From Thiobacillus thioparus DSM 505 (GTDB taxonomy: Bacteria > Pseudomonadota > Gammaproteobacteria > Burkholderiales > Thiobacillaceae): a DNA stretch of 64,000 nucleotides. This document shows positions 8,485 through 16,939 of this stretch, piece by piece (positions within the stretch are counted from its first letter, which is position 1; the number at the start of each line of letters is the position of its first letter). The stretch covers positions 496,001 through 560,000 of the forward strand of contig NZ_KB891316.1 of the NCBI RefSeq assembly GCF_000373385.1, given 5' to 3'. The notes under the pieces were generated by a model that saw only the letters and a list, made by a program, of their open reading frames with translations, ran no database searches and had not been told where the DNA came from. The translations under genes and the position numbers were made by a program.

Positions 8485-8501
8485 GTCAGATAACGCTTAC
8501 A
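8485..8501. promoter_or_regulatory. Bipartite motif copy (GTCAGA-N5-CTTACA)
   Basis: Inverse orientation of TGTARG-N5-KCTGAC. It lies 127 bases upstream of the DUF1328 gene starting at 8358. See the finding on the shared motif. Confidence 0.45.
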
Positions 8502-8525
8502 CACAGGCGCAGCAGGCAGGCATGC

Positions 8526-8699
8526 TTACTTGATTGCCCGTGCTGCGAACACCCCCAGCAGCAGAAACACGACGAAAAGAACGACCGCGATGTAGAACAG
8601 GATCTTGGCCGCAGCGGCAGCGCCCGCGGCAATGCCAGTGAATCCGAACAGGCCGGCAATCAGCGATACGACGAAAAACAACAGCGCCCATTTAAGCAT
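8526..8699 (-). CDS. Second DUF1328 small membrane protein
   Basis: A 57-residue paralogue of the preceding gene: [20 protein letters not shown], then the diagnostic [15 protein letters not shown] core and a second hydrophobic helix ending in a basic tail (ARAIK). AGGAGAGATCGCC precedes the ATG at 8699. The two copies differ at many positions outside the core, so they are not a recent duplication. It is too short for standard ORF cut-offs but is well supported by family and ribosome-binding site. Confidence 0.9.
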   Translation of the reverse strand: MLKWALLFFVVSLIAGLFGFTGIAAGAAAAAKILFYIAVVLFVVFLLLGVFAARAIK

Positions 8700-9193
8700 G
8701 GCGATCTCTCCTTACAGGATATTGCGGTAAAAAACGCTGGCACAGCACCGGCGCACGACAAGCGCCTTCCGCAGGAGGCTGCGAAGGCGCAAGAACGGTG
8801 ACTCCAGACCGACCTTCATACGCCCGCCCCAACGAGGATGAGGGGGCGTGATCGCGTCCGGTTGAAGATCGGCAGCATCGACATGTTTTTTTCCAGGTGG
8901 TGTCGTTACGGCAATGCTTCATCCTGGACCGGGGAACAGGAAGTGTCTGTCGGAGAACGCCACGACGCATCGCGGCAAACGGTGCGCCCCCCCGTAAGCG
9001 TCGTCCGACACCACTCAACCTGCGGCAGTCCGTCGGAGGCCGCCTACAAACGATCAAAGCATTGACGGACAAGGGACTGCGGCATACGCCCATTCGAATC
9101 CCTCATGCCGGGGCTTACGATCACTCCAGGCCTGTAATCAGATGCTGGCTCACATTTTTCTTTCCCACGTTTATTAATTAAAGGAACGCTTCC
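8700..9193. other. 494-base non-coding interval
   Basis: I see no convincing gene here; short frames lack start signals and family resemblance. It must contain the promoter of the DUF1328 gene (minus) and of the DUF883 gene (plus). TGTAAT-CAGAT-GCTGGC at 9133-9149 is a degenerate copy of the bipartite motif 45 bases before the DUF883 start. Confidence 0.5.
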
Positions 9194-9502
9194 ATGGAAC
9201 CGACAAACCTCAATCCCAAGACCCCGACTTCGCAGAACGACACCGGCAACAACACAGCCAAAGAGCACATTCACCGTTCGCTGGACGAGGCACAGGCGGG
9301 CGCGGCCGAAGCTGCCGCCCAAGGCAAGGAAATTCTTCGCGACAGCGCTGCGCAAGTCCGCGAAGCCCTCAGCCACACGACCGACCAGGCCGCCCAATAT
9401 GTGCAGGCCCAGCCCCTTAAGTCCCTGTTGATGGCGGCCGCGGCAGGCGCCGCGATCGCCATGCTCGCCGGTACGGTCGGCAAGCGTCACGGACATTCGT
9501 GA
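9194..9502 (+). CDS. DUF883 / ElaB-YqjD family membrane-anchored protein
   Basis: A 102-residue protein with a long amphipathic Ala/Gln helix (AAAQGKEILRDSAAQVREAL) and a C-terminal membrane segment, LKSLLMAAAAGAAIAMLAGT, with the Gly-rich ElaB/YqjD pattern. E. coli YqjD and ElaB are RpoS-dependent inner-membrane proteins that tether ribosomes in stationary phase; the same role here is inference. AAAGGAA lies 9 bases before the ATG. It is followed at 32 bases by a YqjE-type gene, as in the enterobacterial yqjDEK order. Confidence 0.88.
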   Translation: MEPTNLNPKTPTSQNDTGNNTAKEHIHRSLDEAQAGAAEAAAQGKEILRDSAAQVREALSHTTDQAAQYVQAQPLKSLLMAAAAGAAIAMLAGTVGKRHGHS

Positions 9503-9534
9503 TGGATCTACGCCACGGGAAGGGGCGCTGAAGG

Positions 9535-9909
9535 ATGTGGCCGCCTTTGCTCAGGATATTGCTGGACGAGCCGGCCCTCTTGGCCGAGCATGCTGCCGCC
9601 TATTCCGCGCTCATTCGGCAGGACGCGATGCGCTTGCAGGCGCGCCTGCTCCGGCGCCTGGGTTATTTGTTACTGCTGGGTGCGGGCGTCCTGCTCGCCG
9701 TGATTTTTGCAGGCATCGCACTGATGCTGCATGCGGCTAACGCAGGCTTGTATTGGCTACTGTGGGCAGTGCCTCTCATTCCCATGGTCGCCGCCGCGAT
9801 CGGCGCCTGGCGCCTGAAGGGCGACACGCCGGGATGCCCGGCGTTTTCGCGCGTGCGCACCCAAGTCGCGGACGACATGCAATTAGCCGGCTGGAAGAAA
9901 CCGCAATGA
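9535..9909 (+). CDS. YqjE-type phage-holin-superfamily membrane protein
   Basis: A 124-residue protein with two hydrophobic segments, LLLLGAGVLLAVIFAGIALM (about 46-66) and GLYWLLWAVPLIPMVAAAIG (about 72-92), preceded by an amphipathic basic helix. Size, topology and position after a DUF883 gene match YqjE. Its stop overlaps the next start (ATGA at 9906-9909), which implies translational coupling. The function is unknown. Confidence 0.78.
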   Translation: MWPPLLRILLDEPALLAEHAAAYSALIRQDAMRLQARLLRRLGYLLLLGAGVLLAVIFAGIALMLHAANAGLYWLLWAVPLIPMVAAAIGAWRLKGDTPGCPAFSRVRTQVADDMQLAGWKKPQ

Positions 9910-10319
9910 CGACTCCTGCACCTGGAATCCCAACGAACCCTCCCACCAAGCCGGAGGATCGGCTAGCGCTCAACCGCGCCATCCTGCGACAACGGCTCAC
10001 CCGCATGCAAGCTCATCGCGCACCCGGCGCGCTGGATGCGCTCGATCAACTTGCCCGAACCGCTCTCCCATTTGCACGCCGGGTGGTGGCAGAAAACCCG
10101 TATGCCAGTCTCGGCGGGGGGATGCTGGCAGGCATGATACTGATGTACTGGAAACCCTGGCGCAGTTTGAGCGGATCGGTACTGGTCGGCTTGCTTGCGC
10201 GGCAGGCACTTGCCCTTGTGCCATCGCCCGGCGCTCACGCTTTCCAGTGGTTGATGGCGGCAGCCCGCGCCGGCCGTAAACCGATCAATCCCGCTCACGC
10301 GAGCGGATCCGGAAAATGA
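9906..10319 (+). CDS. YqjK-like small protein of DUF883 operon
   Basis: A 137-residue protein with a basic N-terminal helix (LALNRAILRQRLTRMQAHRA) and a central hydrophobic stretch, SLGGGMLAGMILMYWKPW, plus a second weak one (GSVLVGLLARQALALVP). It is translationally coupled to the YqjE-type gene by an ATGA overlap and is followed after 3 bases by the phospholipase-D-family gene. Position and architecture suggest a YqjK counterpart, but sequence conservation of that family is low. I chose the ATG at 9906 because the longer frame overlaps the upstream gene by 150 bases. Confidence 0.72.
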   Translation: MTTPAPGIPTNPPTKPEDRLALNRAILRQRLTRMQAHRAPGALDALDQLARTALPFARRVVAENPYASLGGGMLAGMILMYWKPWRSLSGSVLVGLLARQALALVPSPGAHAFQWLMAAARAGRKPINPAHASGSGK

Positions 10320-10322
10320 AAC

Positions 10323-11750
10323 ATGCGGAGATTGAATTCATCCGCGGTCGGCCATTCCCGAATCCTGCCCTTTCCCGGCCTGTTCCAATGGTTGGCCCTA
10401 CTCGCCATCGCCTCGCTTTCAGCCTGCGCCACGCCGCCCGAGACGGTGCATCCGATACCCGAAGCCGGGCCCGTGGCATTTGAAAGCGCTCACGGCCCGG
10501 TTTCGACGCAAAAAAGCAAGCAGATCATCGATACCCTGGAAGACGCCTCAGGCGATAACGCCATTCTGAAAAAACATCTCGCCGTCGAGGAAGCGCTGAA
10601 CCAGGACAGTCCGCTGGTTCTGGGCAACAAACTCAGCCTCCTACAGGACGGGCCTGCCACCTATGCCGCCATGTTTGCGGCCATCCGTGCCGCCAGGCAT
10701 TCCATCAACTTGGAAACCTATATCTTCGATGACGGCAGGATCGGTACCGAATTTGCCGACCTGCTGCTGGCCAAACAGGCGTCGGGAGTTCAGGTCAATG
10801 TGATCTACGACAGCGTCGGCTGCCTGGATACCCCTGCGGAATTCTTCGATCGTCTGCGCGATGGCGGCATCCGGATTCTTGAGTTCAATCCGGTCAACCC
10901 GGCGAACGCACACAAGCGGAAATGGCGGCTCAACAACCGCGACCATCGCAAGCTGCTCGTGGTGGATGGGCGAATTGCCTTTCTGGGCGGGATCAATATC
11001 AGCGAGAGCTATTCAAGTGGTTCCTTCTCGCGATCAACGAAGAAGGGCGGCAAATCCCAGGTCGGGTGGCGCGACACGCAACTGCAGGTCGAAGGACCGG
11101 TAGTCGCCGAGCTCCAGAAATATTTCATGGACACCTGGGCACGGCAAAAAGGCCCGCCGCTGCCCGAGAAACACTATTTCCCGAAACTCGTCACCGAGGG
11201 CAAGGACATCGTGCGAGCCATCGCCAGCGAATCGGACGAACCTGCCAGTCCGATTTATCTCACCCTGCTGTCCGCCATCGACCACGCGGAGCGTTTCGTC
11301 CATCTGACCAATGCCTATTTCGTGCCGGATCCTCATCTGGTTCACGCCTTGATCGGCGCGGCACGTCGCGGAGTGGATGTACAACTTATCCTGCCCGGAA
11401 AAAGCGATTCATGGCTGGTCTTCCAGGCCGGGCGGTCGCATTACACCGAACTGCTACGCGCCGGCATCCGGATCTACGAACGTCGCGATACCGTCCTGCA
11501 TGCCAAGACGGCGTCGATTGACGGTGTATGGGCCACGATCGGCTCGACCAATCTCGACTGGCGAAGCTATTTGCACAACGACGAAATCAATGCCGTGATT
11601 CTGGGCGCCCATTTCTCACGTCAGATGGAAGCCATGTTCGACCAGGATCGGGCGGCTTCCACCCTGATCGAACCCGCCCGCTGGCAACGCCGCTCTCCCC
11701 TGCAGCATATGAAGGAATGGGTCGCACGGCGGTTCGAATACTGGCTGTAG
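10323..11750 (+). CDS. Phospholipase D-family lipoprotein, cardiolipin synthase-like
   Basis: A 475-residue protein with two HKD catalytic motifs: HRKLLVVDG with His 208, and LHAKTASIDG with His 393, each followed by the GG or GSTN turn (FLGGINIS, IGSTNLDWRS). This is the cardiolipin synthase B/C or PLD-like arrangement, in which two phosphatidylglycerols, or phosphatidylglycerol and another phospholipid, are joined. The N-terminus has a signal with lipobox LSAC (about residue 37), unlike classic ClsA with two TMs, so the enzyme would be membrane-anchored on the periplasmic side. It is the last gene of the DUF883-YqjE-YqjK-like operon, suggesting envelope remodelling in stress. Confidence 0.88.
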   Translation: MRRLNSSAVGHSRILPFPGLFQWLALLAIASLSACATPPETVHPIPEAGPVAFESAHGPVSTQKSKQIIDTLEDASGDNAILKKHLAVEEALNQDSPLVLGNKLSLLQDGPATYAAMFAAIRAARHSINLETYIFDDGRIGTEFADLLLAKQASGVQVNVIYDSVGCLDTPAEFFDRLRDGGIRILEFNPVNPANAHKRKWRLNNRDHRKLLVVDGRIAFLGGINISESYSSGSFSRSTKKGGKSQVGWRDTQLQVEGPVVAELQKYFMDTWARQKGPPLPEKHYFPKLVTEGKDIVRAIASESDEPASPIYLTLLSAIDHAERFVHLTNAYFVPDPHLVHALIGAARRGVDVQLILPGKSDSWLVFQAGRSHYTELLRAGIRIYERRDTVLHAKTASIDGVWATIGSTNLDWRSYLHNDEINAVILGAHFSRQMEAMFDQDRAASTLIEPARWQRRSPLQHMKEWVARRFEYWL

Positions 11751-11796
11751 CCCGCTTCCGCCATTTCATTCCCGCAACCATAGAAAGGAGCTTGTG

Positions 11797-12342
11797 ATGA
11801 GTACATTGATCGTCGGCCGTTTCCATCAACTGACCAGCGCGGATTCTGCTGCCCGCGACTTGGGGCGTGTCGGATTCGGCAAGCCTGAGATGTGTCTGGT
11901 GTACGTCAACCCTCACGGCCAGCACGCCATCCATCCGATGGGCGGCGATGTGGACGAATCCCCGGGCACGCACGAAGCCGGTTCCGGCGCGATGACGGGT
12001 GCAGCCGGCGGACTGGGGGCCGGCACGCTGGTCGGTGTGGCGACGCTTCCCGCGCTCGGGCCGGTGGGTCCCTTGCTCGGAGCCGCAGTTGGCGCCTATG
12101 CCGGCGCTCTGGTCGGCGCGCTGAAAAACATGGACGAAAACGAGACGCAGGAGCCGGGCAATCCGCTGCCTCGTGAACCCGGCATGCTGCTGGCGGTTGC
12201 GGCCGATGCCCCGGCCCGTCGAGACAGTGCGATCGAGATCCTGAGCGAATATGCAGATGAAGTGGAGGAAATCGATGGCACGTTGCGCGACGGGGACTGG
12301 GTGGATTTCGATCCGCTCCAGCCGGGCAAAACCATCGGGTAA
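11797..12342 (+). CDS. Glycine-zipper stress protein, unknown
   Basis: A 181-residue protein. An N-terminal ferredoxin-like part (STLIVGRFHQLTSADSAARDL) resembles proteins with a sensory or flavin-like alpha/beta domain. It is followed by a Gly-rich membrane-associated hairpin, GAMTGAAGGLGAGTLVGVAT then LLGAAVGAYAGALVGAL, and a C-terminal acidic part (ADEVEEIDGTLRDGDWVDFDP). AAAGGAG lies 6 bases before the ATG at 11797; a GTG 3 bases earlier is less well spaced. The gene at 17489-18040 has the same overall plan (short cytosolic domain, glycine-rich hairpin, basic/acidic tail). Function is unknown. Confidence 0.75.
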   Translation: MSTLIVGRFHQLTSADSAARDLGRVGFGKPEMCLVYVNPHGQHAIHPMGGDVDESPGTHEAGSGAMTGAAGGLGAGTLVGVATLPALGPVGPLLGAAVGAYAGALVGALKNMDENETQEPGNPLPREPGMLLAVAADAPARRDSAIEILSEYADEVEEIDGTLRDGDWVDFDPLQPGKTIG

Positions 12343-12406
12343 GACCTGCAACTGCCGGCTTGCAACGCTTCGCAAGCGTATCCCGGCATCCCGTGGACGC
12401 GCTGCC

Positions 12407-12423
12407 GTCGGACATATCCTACT
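12407..12423. promoter_or_regulatory. Degenerate bipartite motif copy upstream of tsdB
   Basis: GTCGGA-N5-CCTACT, 90 bases before the tsdB start, matches the inverse of the recurrent motif at most positions. It is weak on its own. Confidence 0.3.
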
Positions 12424-12512
12424 GCGTGCCTGATGCTAGCCTGACTGCAGGCCCCTCGAGGTTCCTCTATTCTGTTATTCTGTCCACTCGGCCAACCAAT
12501 GGGAGCCCCTCC

Positions 12513-13259
12513 ATGCCACTGCCGTTCATCGTTGCCTGGATGCCGGGATCAAGGAAGCGCGTTCCGCCTCGCCCTGCGCACCTGCCCGCCGGCGCCACGG
12601 ATTTCCGGTCCCGGCTCGCAGGCGTCGTGTCGATTGCGTGGGTCGCGACAGGCGCGTCGCTGGCGCACGCCGATCGTCTTGCCGGCGCCACACTTGCACA
12701 GCAAGGCGGCGGGGGCGTCCCCGCCTGCATGGCCTGTCATGGCGCCAAGGGAGAAGGCCAGGCAGCCGCCGGGTTTCCGCGGCTCGCAGGCCAGGGCCAA
12801 GCCTATCTGCTGAAACAGCTCCAGGCATTTGCCGACGGAACGCGCAAGAATCCCCAGATGGCGCCGATCGCCCGTTCGCTCAGCGCCGCACAGATGCGTG
12901 ATGCCGCCGACTACTATGCCAGCCTCCCGGGCTGGAGGCAGGCGGGCGCGCCGCACACCCCTTCGGCTCAATACGCGCAGGGGCTGAAAATCGCCACGGA
13001 GGGCGACTGGACCAAGGAAATGCCCGCCTGTTTCGCCTGTCACGGCATAGCGGGTGATGGGGTTCCGCCGCATTTCCCTGCCCTCGCCGGCCAGCCCATG
13101 GCCTACACCCAGACCCAGCTGAACGCCTGGAGAAGGGCTCAGCGAACCAATGATCCGCTGGGCCTGATGCAGGCCGTCGCCGAAAAAATGAGCGACGCGG
13201 AAATCGCTGCCGTCAGCCGGTATCTCGAAAACCCGTCGCGCCCGGGGGAGGAGAAATAA
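12513..13259 (+). CDS. tsdB: Dihaem cytochrome c4-type protein, likely TsdB
   Basis: A 248-residue periplasmic cytochrome with two haem sites, CMACH (72-76) and CFACH (173-177), in two homologous halves, as in cytochrome c4. TsdB is the electron acceptor of thiosulfate dehydrogenase TsdA. GGGAG lies 7 bases before the ATG at 12513, and the product has an unusually long basic N-terminus before the signal-like GVVSIAWVATGASLAHA. The stop overlaps the tsdA start by one base, so the two are co-transcribed and coupled. Assignment as TsdB rests on this coupling; the sequence alone supports only c4 family. Confidence 0.82.
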   Translation: MPLPFIVAWMPGSRKRVPPRPAHLPAGATDFRSRLAGVVSIAWVATGASLAHADRLAGATLAQQGGGGVPACMACHGAKGEGQAAAGFPRLAGQGQAYLLKQLQAFADGTRKNPQMAPIARSLSAAQMRDAADYYASLPGWRQAGAPHTPSAQYAQGLKIATEGDWTKEMPACFACHGIAGDGVPPHFPALAGQPMAYTQTQLNAWRRAQRTNDPLGLMQAVAEKMSDAEIAAVSRYLENPSRPGEEK

Positions 13260-14233
13260 TGTCATTCAGGACCTGGTATGAAAGCCAGAAGCGGACGCGC
13301 AAATTCCATCCCGGCTGGATCGTGATGACCGTCGGCGGAACGCTCCTCGTGGCAGGCGTCATCGCAGTACCGGCCACCCTCGTTGCCGAGACCGCTCCGC
13401 CGCCCGCAGCGGCCCCTTCACTGCCAGGTGCCTCGGGCCATGGCAAGGCACCCGGCGAGGCCATGCCCAAAGTGATCGAGCAAACGCCCAGCCCTGCCAG
13501 GCTGCGTAACGCAAAGGCCATTCAGGTCGACTTTTCGCCTCCGTCCGACGAGGCCATGCCCACCGGCGAATTCGGCAAGGCCGTTCGTTTGGGCAAGGCC
13601 ATCTTCACCGACACCCAGACGTATGCGCGCCAATATGTCGGCAACAAGCTCAATTGCGTGAACTGCCATCTGGGCGCGGGCCGCAAGGCGGATTCGGCCC
13701 CCTTGTGGGCCGCGTATGGCATGTTTCCGGCCTATCGCGACAAGAACAAGCACGTCAACACCTATGAAGAGCGTCTCGCCGGATGCTTCCGCTTCAGCAT
13801 GAACGGAAAAGCGCCGGCCCCCGACAGCAAGGAAATGGTGGCGCTGGTCAGCTACAGCTACTGGCTGGCAAAGGGCGCGCCGCTCGGCGTCGAGCTCAAG
13901 GGCCGCGGCTATCCCCAGCTTGCCGAACCGTCGCAGAAGCCGGACGCGGCACGCGGGAAGCAGGTGTTCGAGGCCAATTGCGCCCTGTGTCATGGCGCCG
14001 ACGGACAGGGAACGGAAATGGGCGGTCGCTACGTATTCCCGCCGTTGTGGGGAAAGAACTCGTTCAACGGCGGGGCCGGCATGTCTACGGTCAAGAATGC
14101 CGCCGCATTCGTCCACGCGAACATGCCCCTTGGCAAAGGCAGCTCGTTAAGCGAGCAGGAAGCCTGGGATGTGGCGAAATACGTGGACAGCCAGCCGCGG
14201 CCGCCCGATCCGCGCAAGGGAAAATCCTCCTAG
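13259..14233 (+). CDS. tsdA: Thiosulfate dehydrogenase (tetrathionate-forming)
   Basis: TsdA oxidises two thiosulfate molecules to tetrathionate (and can work in reverse) in the periplasm. The 324-residue protein has an N-terminal membrane segment (about 20-42), then haem motif CVNCH at 133-137 and CALCH at 241-245. Between them Cys 176 in ERLAGCFRFSMNGK fits the unusual axial cysteine ligand of the active-site haem in TsdA, within the family pattern (C-F-x-R-S-M-N-G). The central PLWAAYGMFPAYR and VALVSYSYWLAKG segments are also family-like. With the upstream dihaem protein it forms a tsdBA unit. This is the clearest sulfur-oxidation marker in the window. Confidence 0.88.
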   Translation: MSFRTWYESQKRTRKFHPGWIVMTVGGTLLVAGVIAVPATLVAETAPPPAAAPSLPGASGHGKAPGEAMPKVIEQTPSPARLRNAKAIQVDFSPPSDEAMPTGEFGKAVRLGKAIFTDTQTYARQYVGNKLNCVNCHLGAGRKADSAPLWAAYGMFPAYRDKNKHVNTYEERLAGCFRFSMNGKAPAPDSKEMVALVSYSYWLAKGAPLGVELKGRGYPQLAEPSQKPDAARGKQVFEANCALCHGADGQGTEMGGRYVFPPLWGKNSFNGGAGMSTVKNAAAFVHANMPLGKGSSLSEQEAWDVAKYVDSQPRPPDPRKGKSS

Positions 14234-14370
14234 CGTGAGGGATCGTCGGCTCAGCTTTGCGAGAACAGCGCGCCAAAACGTATATCCGGTTTGCCACTTC
14301 AGGCCTGTTGCGGCGGGCCTACCGGTACCGCCCACGCTGCGAATAAACCATGAATTTCCGGGAGCTTAAA

Positions 14371-14405
14371 GCCCGCCGCTTACGCTCCGGCGTGCTTCTT
14401 TTTCT
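14371..14405 (+). terminator. Probable intrinsic terminator after tsdBA
   Basis: GCCCGCCG pairs with CGGCGTGC around a loop of about 9 bases with one mismatch, followed by TTCTTTTT. It sits about 140 bases after the tsdA stop and before the hemerythrin promoter region. Confidence 0.45.
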
Positions 14406-14418
14406 CCGTGCTGCCACT

Positions 14419-14435
14419 TATAGGGATTGTCTGAC
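14419..14435. promoter_or_regulatory. Bipartite motif copy (TATAGG-N5-TCTGAC)
   Basis: It lies 117 bases upstream of the hemerythrin start, in the same orientation as the gene. It differs from TGTAGG-N5-GCTGAC at two positions. Confidence 0.45.
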
Positions 14436-14551
14436 ACGCAGTTGGGGGGAAGGCGATTGTGTACAGGCGGAGTACCCCGTTTAATGCAAAATACCTTGTC
14501 GGACAACTGTCTGGAGGTTCGTTTGTTCATCCCTTTTCCAGAGGAAAAAAT

Positions 14552-15034
14552 ATGGCTGCCACCAAACAGAAAGACGCATGCGATTTCCTTGACGCCGACC
14601 ACAAGGCCGTCAAGAAGTTGTTTACAGAATACGAGGAATTGGCCGAAGCGCGTGGCAGTTCCAAGGAAAAGAAACGTCAGCTGGCAGAAAAAATCTGTCG
14701 GGAACTGACCGTGCATGCACAGCTGGAGGAGGAAATTTTCTACCCGGCGGTGCGCAAGGCGATCAAGGAAGATCTCATGATGGAGGAAGCCGGGGTTGAA
14801 CACGCCAGCGCCAAGGACCTGATCGCCCAGATCCAGGGAATGACACCGGGCGACACGCTCTATGACGCCAAAGTGACGGTACTGGGCGAATACATCGACC
14901 ACCACGTCAAGGAAGAGCGCAACGAAATGTTTCCGAAAGCACGTGCGTCGAAAGTCGACCTGGTGAAAATGCGTGACATCTTGCAAGCCCGCAAGGAAGA
15001 ATTGATGACGGATGCGGAGGCGTTGGCTGGCTGA
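14552..15034 (+). CDS. Hemerythrin HHE domain protein
   Basis: A 160-residue hemerythrin-like protein with di-iron ligands: FLDADHKAVKKLF (His near 16), LTVHAQLEEEIFYPAV (HxxxE), AGVEHASAKDLI and EYIDHHVKEERNEMFPKA (HHxxEE). Proteins of this class bind oxygen or nitric oxide, or act in iron and redox sensing. I chose the ATG at 14552 (MAATKQKDACDFL), since the longer frame upstream is unlike the family. It stands alone, between tsdBA and the convergent YihY gene. Confidence 0.9.
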   Translation: MAATKQKDACDFLDADHKAVKKLFTEYEELAEARGSSKEKKRQLAEKICRELTVHAQLEEEIFYPAVRKAIKEDLMMEEAGVEHASAKDLIAQIQGMTPGDTLYDAKVTVLGEYIDHHVKEERNEMFPKARASKVDLVKMRDILQARKEELMTDAEALAG

Positions 15035-15160
15035 AGCCGGGTGGGCCTGCTCAGCGAAAACCGGATCATCGCGGAAGCAGTCTGGGGGCGATCTGAATGG
15101 CGCCCCATCCGGCGCTTGCCTGACCCGATTTTCGCCATGGTCTTCCTTACGGGCGCTGCT

Positions 15161-16063
15161 TCATCGACTGACGCGAGCGACACATCCTGCCGCCCGCTGG
15201 TGGATCCGATGCAGGCGATACAACTGGTGGGTGACCTCCGCTCCGTAGAGCATGATCAGCGAAACGTAATAGACCCACAGCAGGATCACCGCCAGCGAAC
15301 CGGCCGCCCCGAACGTGCTCATGATCGCCCCTCGGCCCAGATACAGTCCGATTCCCCATTTGCCCACCTCGAACAGCACCGCGGATACCGCGGCACCCGT
15401 CAGCAGAATGCGGCGCGGAAGCCGTACCGGTATGAGCAGACGGTAGAGCAGCAGCACCAGCGCGGTCATGGAGGCCAGCGAGACCAGGGTCTGGAACACG
15501 CCGGCCAGTCCTAACCAGGTACCGAAGCCGCGTGTGAGATAGTTACCCAATGCAATGGTCGCGGTACTTGCCAGCAGCGAGACGATGAGCAAAAAGCCGA
15601 CGCCGATGAGGATGGCCAGCCCGCGCAGGCGATCCATCAGCAGCACTGTCATCACGTGACGGTACTCGCGTTTCGCGCCGAAGATCCGTTCGAAGGCCAC
15701 GCTCATTTCAACGAACAGCCCCGTGGCGCCCATCAGCATGCCAGCGAGCCCAAGCAGGATCGCAATGCCGCTCTGGCCGGACAGATAGCTCGCTTCCAAC
15801 AGTCTCTGCACCAGACTGGCGCCCGCGTGGCCCAGTAAGCCTTCCATCTGGACCACGATCCGTCCCTCGACGGCATCCCGACCAAAAAACAGGCCGGAGA
15901 TCGACACGGCGATGACGAGTATGGGCGAGAGCGCGAAGACGGCGTAATAGGCCAGCGCTGCGCCATGCGTCGTCAGGCGGTGTGCCGCCCAGCTCCGGCC
16001 GGCGCGGATGGGAACCCGCAGATAACGCATCCGCCACCGACTCCGACTATTCCTTCCGGCCAT
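15161..16063 (-). CDS. YihY/BrkB (UPF0761) family inner-membrane protein
   Basis: A 300-residue protein with six hydrophobic helices and the family's signatures: the N-terminal THGAALAYYAVFALSPILVI, and the C-terminal VILLWVYYVSLIMLYGAEVT. Formerly called ribonuclease BN; that activity is not supported for this family. Its true role is unclear, with transport or envelope integrity the current ideas. The C-terminus (HQLYRLHRIHQRAAGC) is short and basic. The ATG at 16063 or one at 16030 (MRYLRVPI) could be used. It is convergent with the hemerythrin gene. Confidence 0.88.
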   Translation of the reverse strand: MAGRNSRSRWRMRYLRVPIRAGRSWAAHRLTTHGAALAYYAVFALSPILVIAVSISGLFFGRDAVEGRIVVQMEGLLGHAGASLVQRLLEASYLSGQSGIAILLGLAGMLMGATGLFVEMSVAFERIFGAKREYRHVMTVLLMDRLRGLAILIGVGFLLIVSLLASTATIALGNYLTRGFGTWLGLAGVFQTLVSLASMTALVLLLYRLLIPVRLPRRILLTGAAVSAVLFEVGKWGIGLYLGRGAIMSTFGAAGSLAVILLWVYYVSLIMLYGAEVTHQLYRLHRIHQRAAGCVARVSR

Positions 16064-16375
16064 GCGTAGGCGTCCTCTTTGTATGTGCTGATTCTAGTGC
16101 AGCCCCATGTCGGCTTTCGCCGCGCAAACGTGCATGCAGGTGCTCCCCACGCGCTATCGGGATGCACCCACACACACATGGGAAGCCTCCTACAAAGTGC
16201 TCGGCGGTGACTGGTGATGGGGACACATCTTTCTCCCTAACATACCGGCACGATGTGCGAAAACGTGCAAAAGGATCGCCATGAGACACAGCCCGGGGCG
16301 TAACCCGTCCACGCAATATTGCGACAAGGAAACCGTGGGCGCCGGGTGCGGTGTGCTTCTGCCCCGGAAAGCAAA
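16064..16375. other. 312-base non-coding interval
   Basis: I see no gene with a credible start and no strong hairpin. It separates the divergent YihY and low-affinity iron permease-like genes and must hold both promoters. Confidence 0.5.
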
Positions 16376-16798
16376 ATGAGCGCTCTCAACAACGGCAGCC
16401 GGTTTTCGCGCTTCGCCCAGACTGCAGCCCGCATGATGGGGGGGCCCCGTGCGTTTATGATTGCCCTGTGCATCGTCGTTGTCTGGGGGCTGAGCGGGCC
16501 CTTCTTCGACTTCAACGACACCTGGCAACTTGTCATCAATACCGGCACCACCATCATCACGTTCCTGATGGTGTTCCTCATCCAGAACACGCAAAACCGT
16601 GACGCCGAAGCGATGCAGATCAAGCTCGACGAACTGATTCGCACGGCGCACGACGCGCACAACTCTCTGCTCGATCTGGAAGAGCTCGAGCCGGAGGATC
16701 TGGAACGCATCCGGGCCCGTTACACGGACCTGGCGAAGCAGGCCCGGCATGAATTGCGCAGCAAGGCCTACCCCGGTACGCACCACGGCAAGCCGTAA
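16376..16798 (+). CDS. Low-affinity iron permease-family small membrane protein
   Basis: A 140-residue protein with two TM helices, AFMIALCIVVVWGLSGPFFD and LVINTGTTIITFLMVFLIQN, the latter followed by the conserved QNTQNRDAEAMQIKLDELIR segment of the low-affinity iron permease family. An acidic helix (DLEELEPEDLERIRARY) follows. Prokaryotic members are much shorter than fungal Fet4 and have no proven transport role. I chose the ATG at 16376 (MSALNNGSRF), because the upstream extension is Arg-rich and lacks a ribosome-binding site. Confidence 0.87.
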   Translation: MSALNNGSRFSRFAQTAARMMGGPRAFMIALCIVVVWGLSGPFFDFNDTWQLVINTGTTIITFLMVFLIQNTQNRDAEAMQIKLDELIRTAHDAHNSLLDLEELEPEDLERIRARYTDLAKQARHELRSKAYPGTHHGKP

Positions 16799-16939
16799 CA
16801 GTAGCCACGCAGGATATGAACATGAGAAGGCCTTCCTGGCCACGCACGCGAAGCAGAAAAAGTCGGTTGCTCTAGCCATGCTATCGACGCGCTGCGCGGC
16901 ACTTTGCAAATTCTGAATGTATGACGTAAGCCGTTTTAC

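Larger units (their letters stand above)
14234..14551. other. 318-base interval between tsdA and the hemerythrin gene
   Basis: It contains no convincing gene. It holds a likely terminator at 14371-14405 and a bipartite motif copy at 14419-14435, described separately. Confidence 0.5.

Noticed and set aside
9090-9110. tRNA-like TTCGAATCC box
   Set aside because: No acceptor stem, anticodon arm or other tRNA feature can be folded around it.
12513-14233. SoxXA or nitrite-reductase-type cytochromes
   Set aside because: Two haem motifs per protein, the axial-Cys segment and the c4-type partner fit TsdBA better; no other sox genes are adjacent.
15161-16063. Ribonuclease BN
   Set aside because: This is an old misannotation of the YihY/BrkB membrane family; the protein is a multi-pass membrane protein with no nuclease motif.
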